This document shows positions 43,720 through 54,130 of a stretch of 64,000 nt of DNA, in pieces (position 1 is the stretch's first letter; each line of letters begins with the position of its first letter). Location of the stretch: assembly GCF_027244095.1 (NCBI RefSeq), contig NC_069660.1, positions 138,187,834-138,251,833 on the forward strand. The letters are read 5' to 3'. This stretch comes from Hemicordylus capensis. Lineage: Eukaryota > Chordata > Lepidosauria > Squamata > Cordylidae. The position numbers and the translations under genes are program-made. The notes under the pieces are model-generated. The model did not search any database. It worked only from the letters and a program-made list of their open reading frames with translations, and was not told where the DNA came from.

Positions 43720-44425
43720 GACTGTATTTTGCAGTAACGAGCTTTTTGCAAAAGGTGAAAGAGTATTAGCTCTATAATGCAAAGTCAACCTTTTGTTTAA
43801 AACTATCCTTTTCCTCTCCTCAAGCAATTCAATAAAGCTTGAGCAGTGCAGGGGAAGTGTGTATGTTACACTCTGTGCCAGCATTTCTAATTCAGATGAG
43901 ACCTTTGAAAAATGAGCATTTGATTTTACAATAATTTCAGTCTGCACAGAAAACAAATGTATTTTAACGGAAATCTGTTTAAGCAGGGAAATCACTAAGG
44001 AATTCCTCAAAGAGTTATATATAGCTCCAAATTGACAGACTTCTCTGAGAGCTCCTTTTTTAATGTCTGCAGTAATTAAAATGAAAGTTACCCTTTGACT
44101 GTTTGCCGTTGGCAAGATGTATTTAGTTTAATCTTCTCCAAATGCTAAAAAGGTAACTACAGTTATGGGGAAGCAGTTATATCCTTCGAACAAAGAGAAA
44201 GTCATCTGTGAACTTGCCATAAGGTAATATATTCAAGCAGACTTTCCTAAGTCATTGAAAGGAGAAGCAGCGAGGTCATCAATTCAATAGTTATAGACTG
44301 TATAATAAGGAGGCAAACAATATACAATGTACCAAGGTACCACCACAAATTGTGATCCAGGAGGATGAACTCTTCTGCAGCAACTATCTGGCAAACCAGA
44401 TCAACGTCACTCATAAGAGACAGAA
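43720..44425. other. unrecognised non-coding stretch
   Basis: AT-rich with no recognised gene. The long minus-strand frame over 43657-44115 has no known motif and includes the (AT)n array as Tyr-Ile repeats. Confidence 0.4.
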
Positions 44426-44428
44426 CGG

Positions 44429-44663
44429 CTGTTCACACAACCATTAACTGTTGGACAAACATCATACCTAGCTCCAAGAGCTGTGGGTGCTCCCAACGTT
44501 TGGTCAGGTGAGAGTAAAAACAAGGTAGGAGGTGGGGAGCGTGATCATCTGCTAAGCATCAGCTAGATAGGATTGTTTTTCCTCCCACCTCGTTCAGAAG
44601 TTGGGGATGGAATCTGGGTAGGTTGTGCTTGTCCTACCCAGTTAACGGTCATGTGAACAAGCC
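44429..44663. mobile_element. short DNA transposon with terminal inverted repeats
   Basis: GGCTGTTCACACAACCATTAAC and (reversed) GGCTTGTTCACATGACCGTTAAC form the ends. An internal pair, 'aacaaggtaggaggtgggga' and 'tcccacctcgttc', is also inverted. No transposase frame is seen. The 'ttcacac' terminus is of the same type as the element at the right edge of the window. Confidence 0.65.
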
Positions 44664-44669
44664 TAATCA

Positions 44670-46615
44670 TGAAACAGAGATGGAAACGGCCACCAGATTT
44701 TTCTAAGACTGTGGTTTTCATATTGGCTTCTGTGAGGCACAGTTCCTGGGTGACTCAAAAACTTTTACAGGGATCAAGGAATATCACCTGACTTGTTCTG
44801 GCTGATTGGTGCAAGTTTCTGTTCCTGGTGTGGCTGGTCTCTCTGCAGCTTCTTTTGGCCATAGCAGAGTAGTGGCACACAAGCTGAATTCCAGCTTGAC
44901 ATCCTTTTGGTCAACAGTCTGGGATCCAAGATTCACTGTAGGCTGAAGCCCTCAATTCCATAGGGGTTCAGAACTGAGCTGAAGCAATCTTTTAATTTTC
45001 ACTTTCATTTTTATTATTGACAAGAAGCACCTCTGATTTACTGGTGTACATTCAACTATCCAGAGTGGCTCTAGGTTTTGGGGATACTTGGACAAGATGT
45101 TCTCACTGGGCCCCCTCCATGAGCGGGCCCACTTCCTCCTCACCAGTGTCAGCACTGCTCTTTTGACTATCCTTTATCTCTGCATCCAGTCAGCACTACC
45201 CTTTGGCGGGGGGCATGGTGAGTGGAGGCTCCTGCTCCTTCTCTCTCAGTACTAATACCTAGAGTAAAGAGGCAGTGACAGCAAGGAGCAGCAGCAGTAG
45301 CAGCAAGGCTGTGTTCACTTCCGGAGTTGGCAGTGGGTCTCTTCCTGAGATGTGGGCCTTGGCAGGTATCCAAGATACTGACCCCCTGCAACCACCTGAT
45401 GATTTTCTGTGGACAGTAAAGTCCAAAGATGTGAAGTGTGAATCATGAATAACTTCATTAAAAATCAGTTACAGATATTCAAAGTGCAAAAATAGGCACT
45501 GCCCTTTAAAAATGGACTACTTTATTCAATCTGTTTATTGGAACAGGAGATATCTAAACATATGGGAAATATAGGAGGCAGAGGCTGAATGGCAATTTTC
45601 ACAGGCTATATATAGTCCACACAGGTACATACACATTGGTGTTTCTCAGATATGCTAGTAACAGGTAGATTTCTGTTCAAAAGGAGCTCCTCATTTTATG
45701 TTTAGACAATCAGCATGACATACAATCTGCTTGGTTTAAACCTGTGTTTGTCAAGTCACTGCTCACAGAAGCCTTTTGAGAAAAGGATAAAGGGGCTTAT
45801 CCAGTATAAAGGCTCACTTTTTTGTTTTTGTGATTCCAGTTCAGACATCTAGGCATTGCTTCTGATAGGCAGACAAACGTAATGCATACAAGGCTTAAGA
45901 TCAGTAAACCTGCTTATGTGAGACTCACCAATAAATACAGTAGATGATAGGTACTTAGTAACAAGACTTCTTGTCAAAAGAAGACACTGTGGTACCATGA
46001 TGATAGGGTCCTTTTGGAGAATATATAGGAGCAAACAGAAAGCCAGCATTGCCACTGAAGATTTATACTATTATACATGGTTGCAAGAACTGTCTATGCC
46101 AATGATTTCCTACATTTTCTGTAATGAACCTCCCTTAAGGGGTGGAAATGAACTGCCGTCTGTAAACACTCCTTTTTGTCCTTGGCCTGGGGGCATTAGG
46201 TTCTGTGGAAATGGGCGGGGGGAGCTGGTTGGGCCCATGGACTCTTTGGGCTCCAAGAGAAAGATTCCTAGGAGCAAAGAGCCCTTGCAAGAGAGAGAAA
46301 GCCACTCCATTGTCCCTACCAACAGAGGAAACAAATGAGGCAAGGCAGCACGTAGTCAAGCAAGAGACATATTATCAGACTCAGCTTTTCTGTCAAATTA
46401 GAGGGTAAGATGCTCAGCTCAAGAGAAGACGAAGTTCATGTCTATGACTAACAGTGCTGGGAGTAAACACCCCTTGTTTTTGTTGCTTGGAGCAAGAGGT
46501 GGAGTCACAGTCTCTATGCAGTTTGATTGGCACTTCCCTTTTCCAATTTCATGCAGCTATATAAGTGGCGACTCATGCCAGACAAATAAGACTATGTACC
46601 ATAGAAATGTCAGGA
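44670..46615. other. unrecognised non-coding stretch
   Basis: No gene is seen. The open frames near 46.0-46.4 kb on both strands lack recognisable motifs. A 'gggccccctccatgagcggg' word near 45.1 kb is hAT-like but not enough for a call. Confidence 0.35.
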
Positions 46616-46620
46616 TAGAG

Positions 46621-46716
46621 CAGGGGTTCCCAACCTGTTGTACTCCAGATGTTGCTGGATTACTTCTTCTATCATCCCCAGCTACTATTGTTGTAGTTCA
46701 GCAGCATCTGGAGTCG
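46621..46716. mobile_element. 136-bp palindromic MITE, truncated
   Basis: It starts CAGGGGTTCCCAACCTGTTG and includes 'gtactccagatgttgctgga' and the reversed 'gtagttcagcagcatctgga'. The right terminus is missing. Confidence 0.75.
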
Positions 46717-46952
46717 TTTTAAGACTGGTGAAATGTGATACTTTAGAGAGAATTATTTCCCACCTTGAGAATAATTAAGAATTATTTCCCATGCAACATT
46801 CTACAACTGGAAGCACAAAAGACCCAGCACATTCTTCTGAACAACACAGCAGTAAACCTTTTAATAGCTTTGAAGCAATACTCAGCTTCCAGAGACTAGA
46901 GGTTTAGGTAAAGGACTGAGAATAGGGAGCAGACTCAGTACCTGACCCACTG

Positions 46953-47190
46953 CCAGGGGGTCACCTAGACAATTTTAAGACCTGGACCTAAAGGCCTTTG
47001 GAGGGGGCCCCCGCTGCCCCCTTTGGAGACCCTCCTGCCACTGCTCACACCCCACCCCCCCAAATAAGCTGCAATGCACTATTTCTTGCACCAGGATATG
47101 CTCAGGGGAAGCTGGAAACATTTTTGTTGGGATCTCTAAAGAAAAAATTTGGAAGATACTTCCCACTGTCCTACACATACCATATTTTGC
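46953..47190. mobile_element. hAT-type element fragment (family F)
   Basis: CAGGGGGTCACCTAGACAATTTTA then GGACCTAAAGGCCTTTGGAG is shared with 51.31 kb ('tggacctaaaggcctttgga'). The left terminus looks hAT-like, and the right end is not resolved. Confidence 0.45.
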
Positions 47191-47283
47191 ATTGACAGAC
47201 CTGGCACATAAATCCTGGCCAATTAGACATGTTCTTGCTCATTCATCACAAACCCACAGGTGTGGACCAGAGTACCACAAGAC

Positions 47284-47585
47284 TAGAGAGCTGGTCTTGT
47301 GGTAGCAAGCATGACTTGTACCCTTAGCTAAGCAGGGTCTGCCCTGGCTGCATATGAATGGGAGACTTCTTGTGTGAGCACTGTAAGATATTCCCTTCAG
47401 GAGATGGAGCTGTTCTAGGAAGAGCAGAAGGTTTCAAGTTCCCTCCCTGGCTTCTCCAAGATAGGGCGGAGAGAGATTCCTGCCTGCAACTTTGGAGAAG
47501 CCACTGCCAGTCTGTATAGACAATACTGAACAAGACAGACCAATGGTCTGACTCAGTATATGGCAGCTTCCTGTGTTCCATTTGT
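47284..47585 (+). mobile_element. 5S-rRNA-derived SINE (family 1), nearly full length
   Basis: Head: GAGAGCTGGTCTTGTGGTAGC, then TTAGCTAAGCAGGGTCTGCC, CTGGCTGCATATGAATGGGA and GACTT. The last three align with 5S rRNA AGCTAAGCAGGGTCGGGCC...TGGATGGGAGACC. Body: 'gagatggagctgttctagga', then 'tccaagatagggcggagaga'. Tail: 'agaccaatggtctgactcag' and 'tatatggcagcttcctgtgtt'. It is the reference copy for this family in the window. An (ACA)n run at 47588-47607 follows. Confidence 0.85.
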
Positions 47586-47904
47586 AAACAACAACAACAA
47601 CAACAAAGCAACCCCCAATTGATTCCTGACCATTCACAAACCAACTGGGACACAAAACGTATCCCTTGCTCCACAGTTCAAACACAACCTGGATCACATT
47701 TGTAAGGGAGAAGTTAAAACCACAACACGTGCTTCACAGTTCTCACTCAGATCTTCAGGACTGCAAACCAACTTGAGCATATGGCATTTATTTATATTTT
47801 TAATTGTCTGTTTGAATATTAACAGTTAGCTCCACTTTCACTAGCTGTGAAGTACTCTGTGGACAGAGATCTCTTTCTTCCAGCTTTACTGCAGTAGGGA
47901 AAAA

Positions 47905-48830
47905 CTGATTAAAAACCAACTGATTGACTGATCCACTTCAAATTAAATATCAGAGCCCTCCCACCCTGACCTACATCTGTGCTCAATATCAAAGCCCTAT
48001 ACCAAGCCATTCCAGGAGATCTAAATGGTGGGGCAAAAAAGGGAGTTCTTTACCCTTTTTTATGAAGGCAGATTCCTCCATATGCTTTACCTTTTTTAAT
48101 GAAGGCAAAGGGCAGATTCCTCTATATGGGGATGGAATGATGGCCTAGGGCGGGGGGGGGGGGGCCTTCAGTTCCAGAACCTTTTGTAATTTTCTGCCAT
48201 GAAACACGAAACAAGCCATATTTAGGACTTTTTATTATTATTCAACAGATTATTAAAAATCAATAAATGCCCAGTCCATTTCATATTCAATATTCAGAGC
48301 CCTCCTAACCTGTCCTACATCTGTGCCAGATATCAAAGCCTCCATTACTTGGTCTGAGGAGGAGTCCGATGACCTATGCAGGCACAGGCTCAGCACGTGA
48401 GGGCAGGGTGTGTGCACTGGCCAGAGGAGGCCATAACTCTGCCTTCTTTCTTCTCCGCTGCCTGCAGCCTTTTGTTTTTCCGAAAAACAAAAAAAGTCCT
48501 ATAAGTGGTTTGTTTCATGGTAGAACATTACAAAAATGTCTGGAACTGAAGCCCTCACCTTAGACCAGTGATTCTCAAACTTGGGTCCTCAGGTGTTATT
48601 GGACTTCAGCTCCCATAATCCCCAGCCTCAGTGGCCTTTGGTTGGGGATTATGGGAGTTGAAGTCCAATAACACCTGAGGACCCAAGTTTGAGAATCACT
48701 GCCTTAGACCATCATTCCACCCCTATACAGAGGAAACTGCCTGTTGCCTTCTTTAAAAAGGGTAAATCACGCCCCCTTGCCCTACTCTTTAGACCTCTTG
48801 TCTAGATTGCTTCAGGAGGCCTCCGTCAGA
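47905..48830. mobile_element. long inverted-repeat element carrying a MITE
   Basis: The left arm (about 48000-48235) and the right arm (about 48478-48565 plus 48702-48830) are reverse complements over roughly 200 bp with many changes. Matching words include 'ggcttcagttccaga', 'tttttgtaatgttctaccat', 'ccatcattccacccctata' and 'ttgccttctttaaaaagggt'. A ~90-bp direct repeat ('cagagccctcc', 'cctacatctgtgc', 'atatcaaagcc') occurs at 47905-47990 and 48245-48345. A 136-bp MITE splits the right arm. There is no coding frame of known type. It is an unrecognised DNA-transposon-like structure. Confidence 0.65.
48566..48701. mobile_element. 136-bp palindromic hAT-like MITE, near-perfect
   Basis: The ends CAGTGATTCTCAAACTTGGG are identical in both arms. 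Arms differ at only a few positions over about 60 bp. The 8-mer CCTTAGAC flanks it exactly at 48558-48565 and 48702-48709. The near-identical arms and perfect duplication suggest a recent insertion. Confidence 0.95.
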
Positions 48831-48834
48831 AGGG

Positions 48835-49440
48835 CCTCTGGAAGTCCCACCCACCTGCCATACAGTGGATGGTTGGGTGTGGGGGAGCTTAGGAAGGCTG
48901 CTGTCGGGAGGAGATTGGGTTGCAGCAGCCGCCCTTTCCCCTCACAGTTGTGCTGCTCAGACCCACCAGCAGGTGGACAGCAGCACAGGATTTGGAGGCT
49001 CCGGGAGGTGTGGGGAGGCCCCAGGATGCATGGGGGACTGAACTTCTGCCTGGAAGTCCAGTTCAAAGACGCCAGTGCCAGTACCCACATAGAAATAGCC
49101 TTCAAGCAATTCCTCACCAGTTCCTCCTTCTTCCTACACAGTTTAGTTTTAGAGCAGAACAATGCTCTACCGAACAATGATGTGGAGCACAATACCAAAC
49201 TTCAGTAGCTATAGCAAGTGGTGGTGGTGAGGAATCCTGCAATGAAAACTACCATAAACCAGTCTTAAGATGCAATTCATACATTCAAAATCCATTTGCA
49301 CACCAACATAGGGGAAATATTGTGTTATCTAGTTCCTCCATGCCAAAATCCAAATGCACAAAAGTCCTTGCATGATTTCTCCTCTCCTTTACTGAGGGAA
49401 AGAAAGTGCACAAGTAGTATTTTGCGGCCAGGCATTGGCA
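48835..49440. other. unrecognised stretch with open frames
   Basis: Overlapping frames (48744-49208 plus, 48812-49198 minus) show no motif I know. They run from the end of the inverted-repeat element into GC-rich sequence. I do not call a gene. Confidence 0.35.
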
Positions 49441-49456
49441 TGTAGTACCTACCTCA

Positions 49457-49697
49457 CAGAGCCACCTAATGGCTCAGTGGGGAAATGCTTGACTAAAAAG
49501 CAGAAGGTTGCCGGTTTGAATCCCCACTGGCACTATATCGGGCAGCAGCAATATAGGAAGATGCTGAAAGGCATCATCTCATATTGTGCGGGAGGAGGCA
49601 ATGGTAAACCCCTCCTGTATTCTGCCAAAAGAAAACCACATGGCTCTGTGGGCGCCAGGAGTCGAAGTAGACTTGATGGCACACTTTACCTTTAACC
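49457..49697 (+). mobile_element. Sauria SINE, full length
   Basis: Head GAGCCACCTAATGGCTCAGT, A/B-box regions including GGTTTGAATCCCCACTGG, then TATCGGGCAGCAGCAATATAGG, 'gatgctgaaaggcatcatct', 'ggcaatggtaaacccctcct', and the 3' end 'ggcgccaggagtcgaagtag' with 'cttgatggcacactttacct'. The tail resembles the Bov-B LINE terminus. Flanks 'acctacctcaca' and 'acccacctcata' fit a decayed target duplication. Confidence 0.92.
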
Positions 49698-49699
49698 CA

Positions 49700-51310
49700 C
49701 CTCATATGTTACGTCCTCCATGCCATTTGCAGCAATGGGCTAACTCTTCATGAGAGAATATTGAATGTATAAACTGGGGATAAGTATCAATATGGGAGCA
49801 ATTCCATCTGACCTCATTCATTTGCTAGCCCAGTTTTTCTCTATAAAAATATTTTTTCTTGGGACCATGAGGCCAGTTTCAGGTTATCCAGGGCTCTTTA
49901 GTGGTTAAAGTAGCAGCAGCAGGTTAAATCATCTGACTTTACCGATAACCTTATAGCACATTAACTTCTGTAATAATGAACAGAGAAATCAGCAGATTCA
50001 TTACTGGAGAAGCTTTAGGATTTATGTCTCTTTAAACTGAAACCAAAGTGCTTCATTTGTAATGGAGATTACGGTAAGAAGAAAATGAAGTTGTCTAAGG
50101 GAAAATGATGTCTCTTGAGTCTTTTCTTCTGGTTTGGCCACAAGTTAATAACGTGACTAGCACTTAACAGCAAAACACAGGCATTATCTTTTAGCAGATG
50201 CCCGTCATGTGCAATCCAAACAGGTCAATTACCAGCAAATCTCAGAAGATTTGCCCTTAAACCTCACAAGAGTTAGAGATGCCAAGAAAATGTTGAGATG
50301 CACAGAGGCAAGAGAGCAGAAACAGGGTGCAAACCAATTTTGCACAAATGGAGCTTAACCCTTCGAAGGACAAACCATTTGGCTACATAATAATTTCCAT
50401 TTCATTCATTATTTATGAAGGAGCCTTGCATCAAATATGATGCTATTCCACGGACTTGTGCCTGCAATTGCTCCATTGCTTAGTTTCACGCAGTGTCCCT
50501 TGGGGGAAATGAGGTAACAAAAAAGTATATCGTCAATCACATTTATTCTGTTGTATTCTATACAGAGTTGACCTACATTTGACCATTCCAAATAATACTT
50601 GCTCTCTGTCTGCCAACTGCCAACATTCTGTCACATTCTAGGATGACTAAGAAACAAAACTCAGGATGGGGCTACACTGAGGAAGAGGTGGTACTAGGCA
50701 GATAAGAGCTGGATTGCTTCTCAGTGGCCACTGGGACCCAGGGCAAGTTTAGACCTCGCAATGGTATCCATGAGAGCACCCTTTTAATTTCTCTCAAAGA
50801 ACAGAATGGGTTGCCATTCACTCTTCTGGGGAAAATCAAAACATAGCATTTTGGGACACTGGCTGACCTGATGTGCAACTCTAATGGACATGGGAGGGTG
50901 TTGTGGCACTGCTACTGTGGATATGGCAGCAGTGGTGCCACTGGGGAGGATACCGATTGTGCTATCAGCATTATCGTAGGTTCTCCCATTCACCACAATG
51001 GGAGAAAATACATTAATACTGATAGCATAACCAGCATCCTCCCCAGCAGAACTGTTGCCTCTGAGTCCACAGCAGTGGCACTGCAATGCCCTCCATTACC
51101 TGTTAGACTGCAAGTCATCTCAGCCACTTTTTGTAGTCAGAGGCTAGCAAATGGCACTCATAAGATCAGAAGAGCTTCCTGGATAAAATTCTGTTTCTCA
51201 CAGGGAACCTGATGCCTCTGGGAACCTCACAAACAAGGTCAAGGCAACAAACCTCCCCTGCTGTTCCTCTGCCCAGCAACTGATATTCAGCTCTGAACAT
51301 GGCGCTTCCA
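49700..51310. other. unrecognised non-coding stretch
   Basis: No gene or confident repeat is seen; it may be unique DNA. A pair of loosely inverted segments at 50880-51090 ('gtgttgtggcactgctactg' against 'cagcagtggcactgcaatgc') is noted. Confidence 0.35.
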
Positions 51311-51312
51311 CA

Positions 51313-51417
51313 CAGTGGTGCACCTCGGTAATTTTGGAGACTGGACCTAAAGGCCTTTGGAAGCCCCGCTCAGTGCTGGAGGCTCCCCTCCCCTCTGCAA
51401 GTTAAGCATCATCCCCC

Positions 51418-51420
<3 letters not shown>
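51313..51420. mobile_element. hAT-type element fragment (family F)
   Basis: CAGTGGTGCACCTCGGTAATTT, then TGGACCTAAAGGCCTTTGGA, as at 46.95 kb. It is truncated by the adjacent microsatellite. Confidence 0.45.

Positions 51421-51422
<2 letters not shown>

Positions 51423-51484
<62 letters not shown>
51423..51484. repeat. (CT)n(CA)n compound microsatellite
   Basis: About 42 bases of CT repeat followed directly by about 20 of CA. Confidence 0.97.
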
Positions 51485-52027
51485 TGTTAAACACAGGGGT
51501 TCTTGAGGGTACAAACAGCAACTCAACTCACAAGAATGTAAGAATATAAAACGGGTATATTTATGCAAATATCCATTCGCAGAAACATTTCAACACACAA
51601 CTTAACATATTTCCATCCCACATGTTTCTTCCCCACTCCCGCTTCTGGCTCTAAGGATCCAATATTTAAGCAACTGAATTTGCAAGAATGTAAAGATGTA
51701 CAAGACTCTCTGTGCCGATATCCATTAGCAGAATCATTCCAGGGGGAGAACGGCTTCAGGTCCACTGGGCTACAGATCTAAAAGAGCCCCTGCCTTCTAG
51801 CCCCTTTCTCTCCACAGCATCTCCAACTGGCAGGAAGTGCCATAGGGACAACAAGGCAGCAGCCCCCACATCAGCCTGGCTGTTCGTTATACACATAATA
51901 AAGCAAAACTGGTCACCTCTTAAAATACTCTGGCCACATACAGCTATGGTCATGGTTTCCCCAGCATCACTTTTGAAGTTCTACCTGTAATTGATTATGA
52001 CAGTGCCCTTGTTATTATAGCCTACAT

Positions 52028-52163
52028 CAGGCCTGCTCAACTTCGGCCCTCCTGCAAATGTTGGCCTACAATTCCCATAATCCCTGGCTATTGGCTGCTG
52101 TGGCTGAGAATTATGGGAGTTGTAGTCCAAAAACAGCTGGGGGGCCTAAGTTGAGCAGGCCGG
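52028..52163. mobile_element. 136-bp palindromic hAT-like MITE
   Basis: The ends CAGGCCTGCTCAACTTCGG and (reversed) CCGGCCTGCTCAACTTAGG pair, with arm text 'ggcctacaattcccataatc'. The 8-mer GCCTACAT flanks it exactly at 52020-52027 and 52164-52171. It lies only 77 bp from the Helitron. Confidence 0.93.
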
Positions 52164-52240
52164 GCCTACATCTATGACAGAGGGATACATGGGAGTGAGG
52201 AAACCTTTAGAAGTCAAAATAATTAACCCATTATACAGCA

Positions 52241-52882
52241 CTAGTGTTTTTAAGCCCGTTATAATAACGGGCTCTAGGGGGTGTGTGCTAGTTTGCTCCT
52301 CTTCCCTTCTCCTTCCAGTTGCTACTTCCTTCCTCCCAGTTGCTAGGACGGAGTCCCGTCGCCCGAGACCCTCAACAACAGCCGCAGGAGCAGCAGCCAG
52401 ATAGGCGGCTGCAAGTTGGTTTTGGGATGGAGGGGCTTTTCTTCGGCCGGGCTGCGCACCCGGCGGCAGCCGCTTCTCGTCGGCCATCCCACCCGCCCGG
52501 TGGCGGGGCCTCTCCTCGGCCAGCCGCACGCCCGACGGCGGCCGCTTCTCCTCGGCCGGCCGCGCGCCCGATGGCGGCTGCTTCTCCTCGGCCCGCCCGC
52601 GCGCCCGGCGGCAGCCGCTTCTCCTCGGCCGGCCGGCCCGCCCGGCGGCGGCCACTTCTCCTCGGCCGGCCCGCCCGCCCACCCACCTGGCGGCAGCCGC
52701 TTCTCCTCGGCTGGCTCGCTTCTCCTCGGCCGGCTTCTCCTCGGCCTTGCCAACATGGCCGCCCGTGTCTGGGCGGCCGTATCTTTTTTGGCGGTTCTGA
52801 GCATGCGTTCCGCGCATGCTCAGAACCGCCGAAAAAGACACGGGCAGCACGGCCGCACACTCAGGGTCTTTATTATAGAGGA
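52241..52882 (-). mobile_element. non-autonomous Helitron
   Basis: Read on the minus strand it begins TCCTCTATAATAAAGACCC and ends with hairpin AGCCCGTTAT/ATAACGGGCT (52253-52273), then TTAAAAACACTAG. That is the Helitron signature: 5' TC, a 3' stem-loop about 10 bases before CTRR. The base before TC is A (52883) and the base after CTAG is T (52240), the expected A|T target, and there is no target duplication. It is 642 bp long with no Rep/helicase frame. Its 5' part holds a large palindrome (52742-52860) around GCGGTTCTGAGCATGCG, and its middle a GC-rich minisatellite. Confidence 0.88.
52435..52745. repeat. GC-rich minisatellite within the Helitron
   Basis: A core 'gcttctcctcggccggc' recurs about ten times, with spacers of about 15-35 bp rich in 'cgcccggcggc'. 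CpG is dense. The long Arg/Ala/Gly/Pro-rich frames in several phases (for example 52146-52889 minus and 52319-53005 plus) come from this array and are not convincing genes. Confidence 0.85.
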
Positions 52883-53178
52883 TTGTCATCCATACGGAGG
52901 GATATATATAGTAAGATACTCGCTTTGCTTCCGCAAACTACGTTATATTTAGTAAAATTCAATAAAATATTTTTCAGCAGATTCAGATCGATATCGGAGC
53001 AGTAACTTATTCAATCTTCAAATAAGTAATGCTAAGGATGGGGCAGGGTGGGAACAGTACAGCAAGACAGGAATCCAGAGAGGTGATGAGAGGCTGTGGC
53101 AGCTGAGGTAGGAAGAAAGGGAGGCAACAGAAAAAAGAAAGGGGAAAGAACAAAGTAAGGGGGCAAGGGGGGATTAAC

Positions 53179-53179
<1 letters not shown>

Positions 53180-53216
<37 letters not shown>

Positions 53217-53242
53217 CACACACACACACACACACACACACG
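53180..53242. repeat. (TG)n-CG-(CA)n palindromic microsatellite
   Basis: A TG repeat passes through CGCGCG-type alternation into a CA repeat. The array is therefore its own reverse complement and an uninterrupted purine-pyrimidine alternation. Confidence 0.95.
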
Positions 53243-53779
53243 CTGGAAAGGAGACTTGCCCAGTTCCCTCGCTTTAACTCTTTCCCTGCCAGTTCCCCAG
53301 TAACCTATGGAGTCAAATGGTTCTTAGCAAGCAAGGGTGGGAGCAGGCTGGGTTCTCAGAAGGACAGGCGAGTTTTATTTTAAAATATCAATGCCCCTGT
53401 TGACAACCTGACCTGTGGAGCCACCCAGCCTCGCTACTGGGATAGCGCTGCCTGCTGCTCTGCAGGAGCCAGGCTCGCCTGAACCTCGACAGAGCCTCCA
53501 CTCCCTCTTTGCCTTGTGTGCCTGCCATATGTGTGGGCAGCGCCATCTTGCATCCGTCAGATCAGGTGCTCAGATCTGACTAAGCAAGTGCCTGAAAGTG
53601 GCCCGGTCCAGAAGCAGCCATGTGGAGGCATGTGGGCTGCCACGGCCCACATTCTGCCATGCACCCCTCCTTGCATGTAAGAGAAAATAGGGCTGGCTGG
53701 TGGCAGTGCAGGGGCCCTTCCACAGATCTCACAGTGCACTCAGCTGCTCAGCAGCAATGCAGCATGGACCCCTCCCAGT

Positions 53780-53985
53780 GCAAAGATAGATGGGGCAGGG
53801 TGGCTGGCAGAGGCCCCACCACTCTTGCCGGCATATGGTGTCCTTCCTCCCTCCTACAAACAGAGGTTGGAGCAGGGCAGCTGGCGGAGGCCCCACTCTT
53901 GCCGATTGGGCAGGGCGGCTGGCGGAGGCCTCTGCTCTGCATGAATAGAGATCGGGGCAGGGTGGTGGAGGCTCTGCTTCACATG
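53780..53985. repeat. degenerate minisatellite
   Basis: Units containing 'ggggcagggtggctgg' then 'cagaggcccc' repeat about four times with variable spacers ('gagcagggcagctggcggag', 'tgggcagggcggctggcgga'). Frames on both strands (53620-54069, 53729-54085) reflect the array. Confidence 0.7.
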
Positions 53986-54130
53986 GCTGGCTGGGGTGGC
54001 CACAGGGACATTTGGAGGCCCCCAGGAGGACATTTGGAGCCCCCCCCCGGTGAAGAACCGGACCTCTGACCGGAAGTCTGATCAAAAGATCTCCTCTGCT
54101 TCCACATAGCTATCATAACTAATAGATAGT

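Noticed and set aside
43657-44115. 152-residue minus-strand frame as a gene
   Set aside because: Its C-terminal part is Tyr-Ile repeats from an (AT)n microsatellite. The remainder has no known motif or splice context.
47310-47390. 5S rRNA gene
   Set aside because: Only the promoter-proximal part resembles 5S, it is diverged, and it is followed by a shared SINE body and tail at three loci.
52146-52889. 247-residue minus-strand open frame and several other long frames over the same DNA
   Set aside because: All six frames stay open because the sequence is a stop-poor GC minisatellite inside a Helitron. The proteins are Arg/Ala/Gly/Pro repeats with no domain, and the frames run past the Helitron edges.
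53557-54085. long frames on both strands over 53.6-54.1 kb
   Set aside because: They track a degenerate minisatellite and have no domain or conserved start context.
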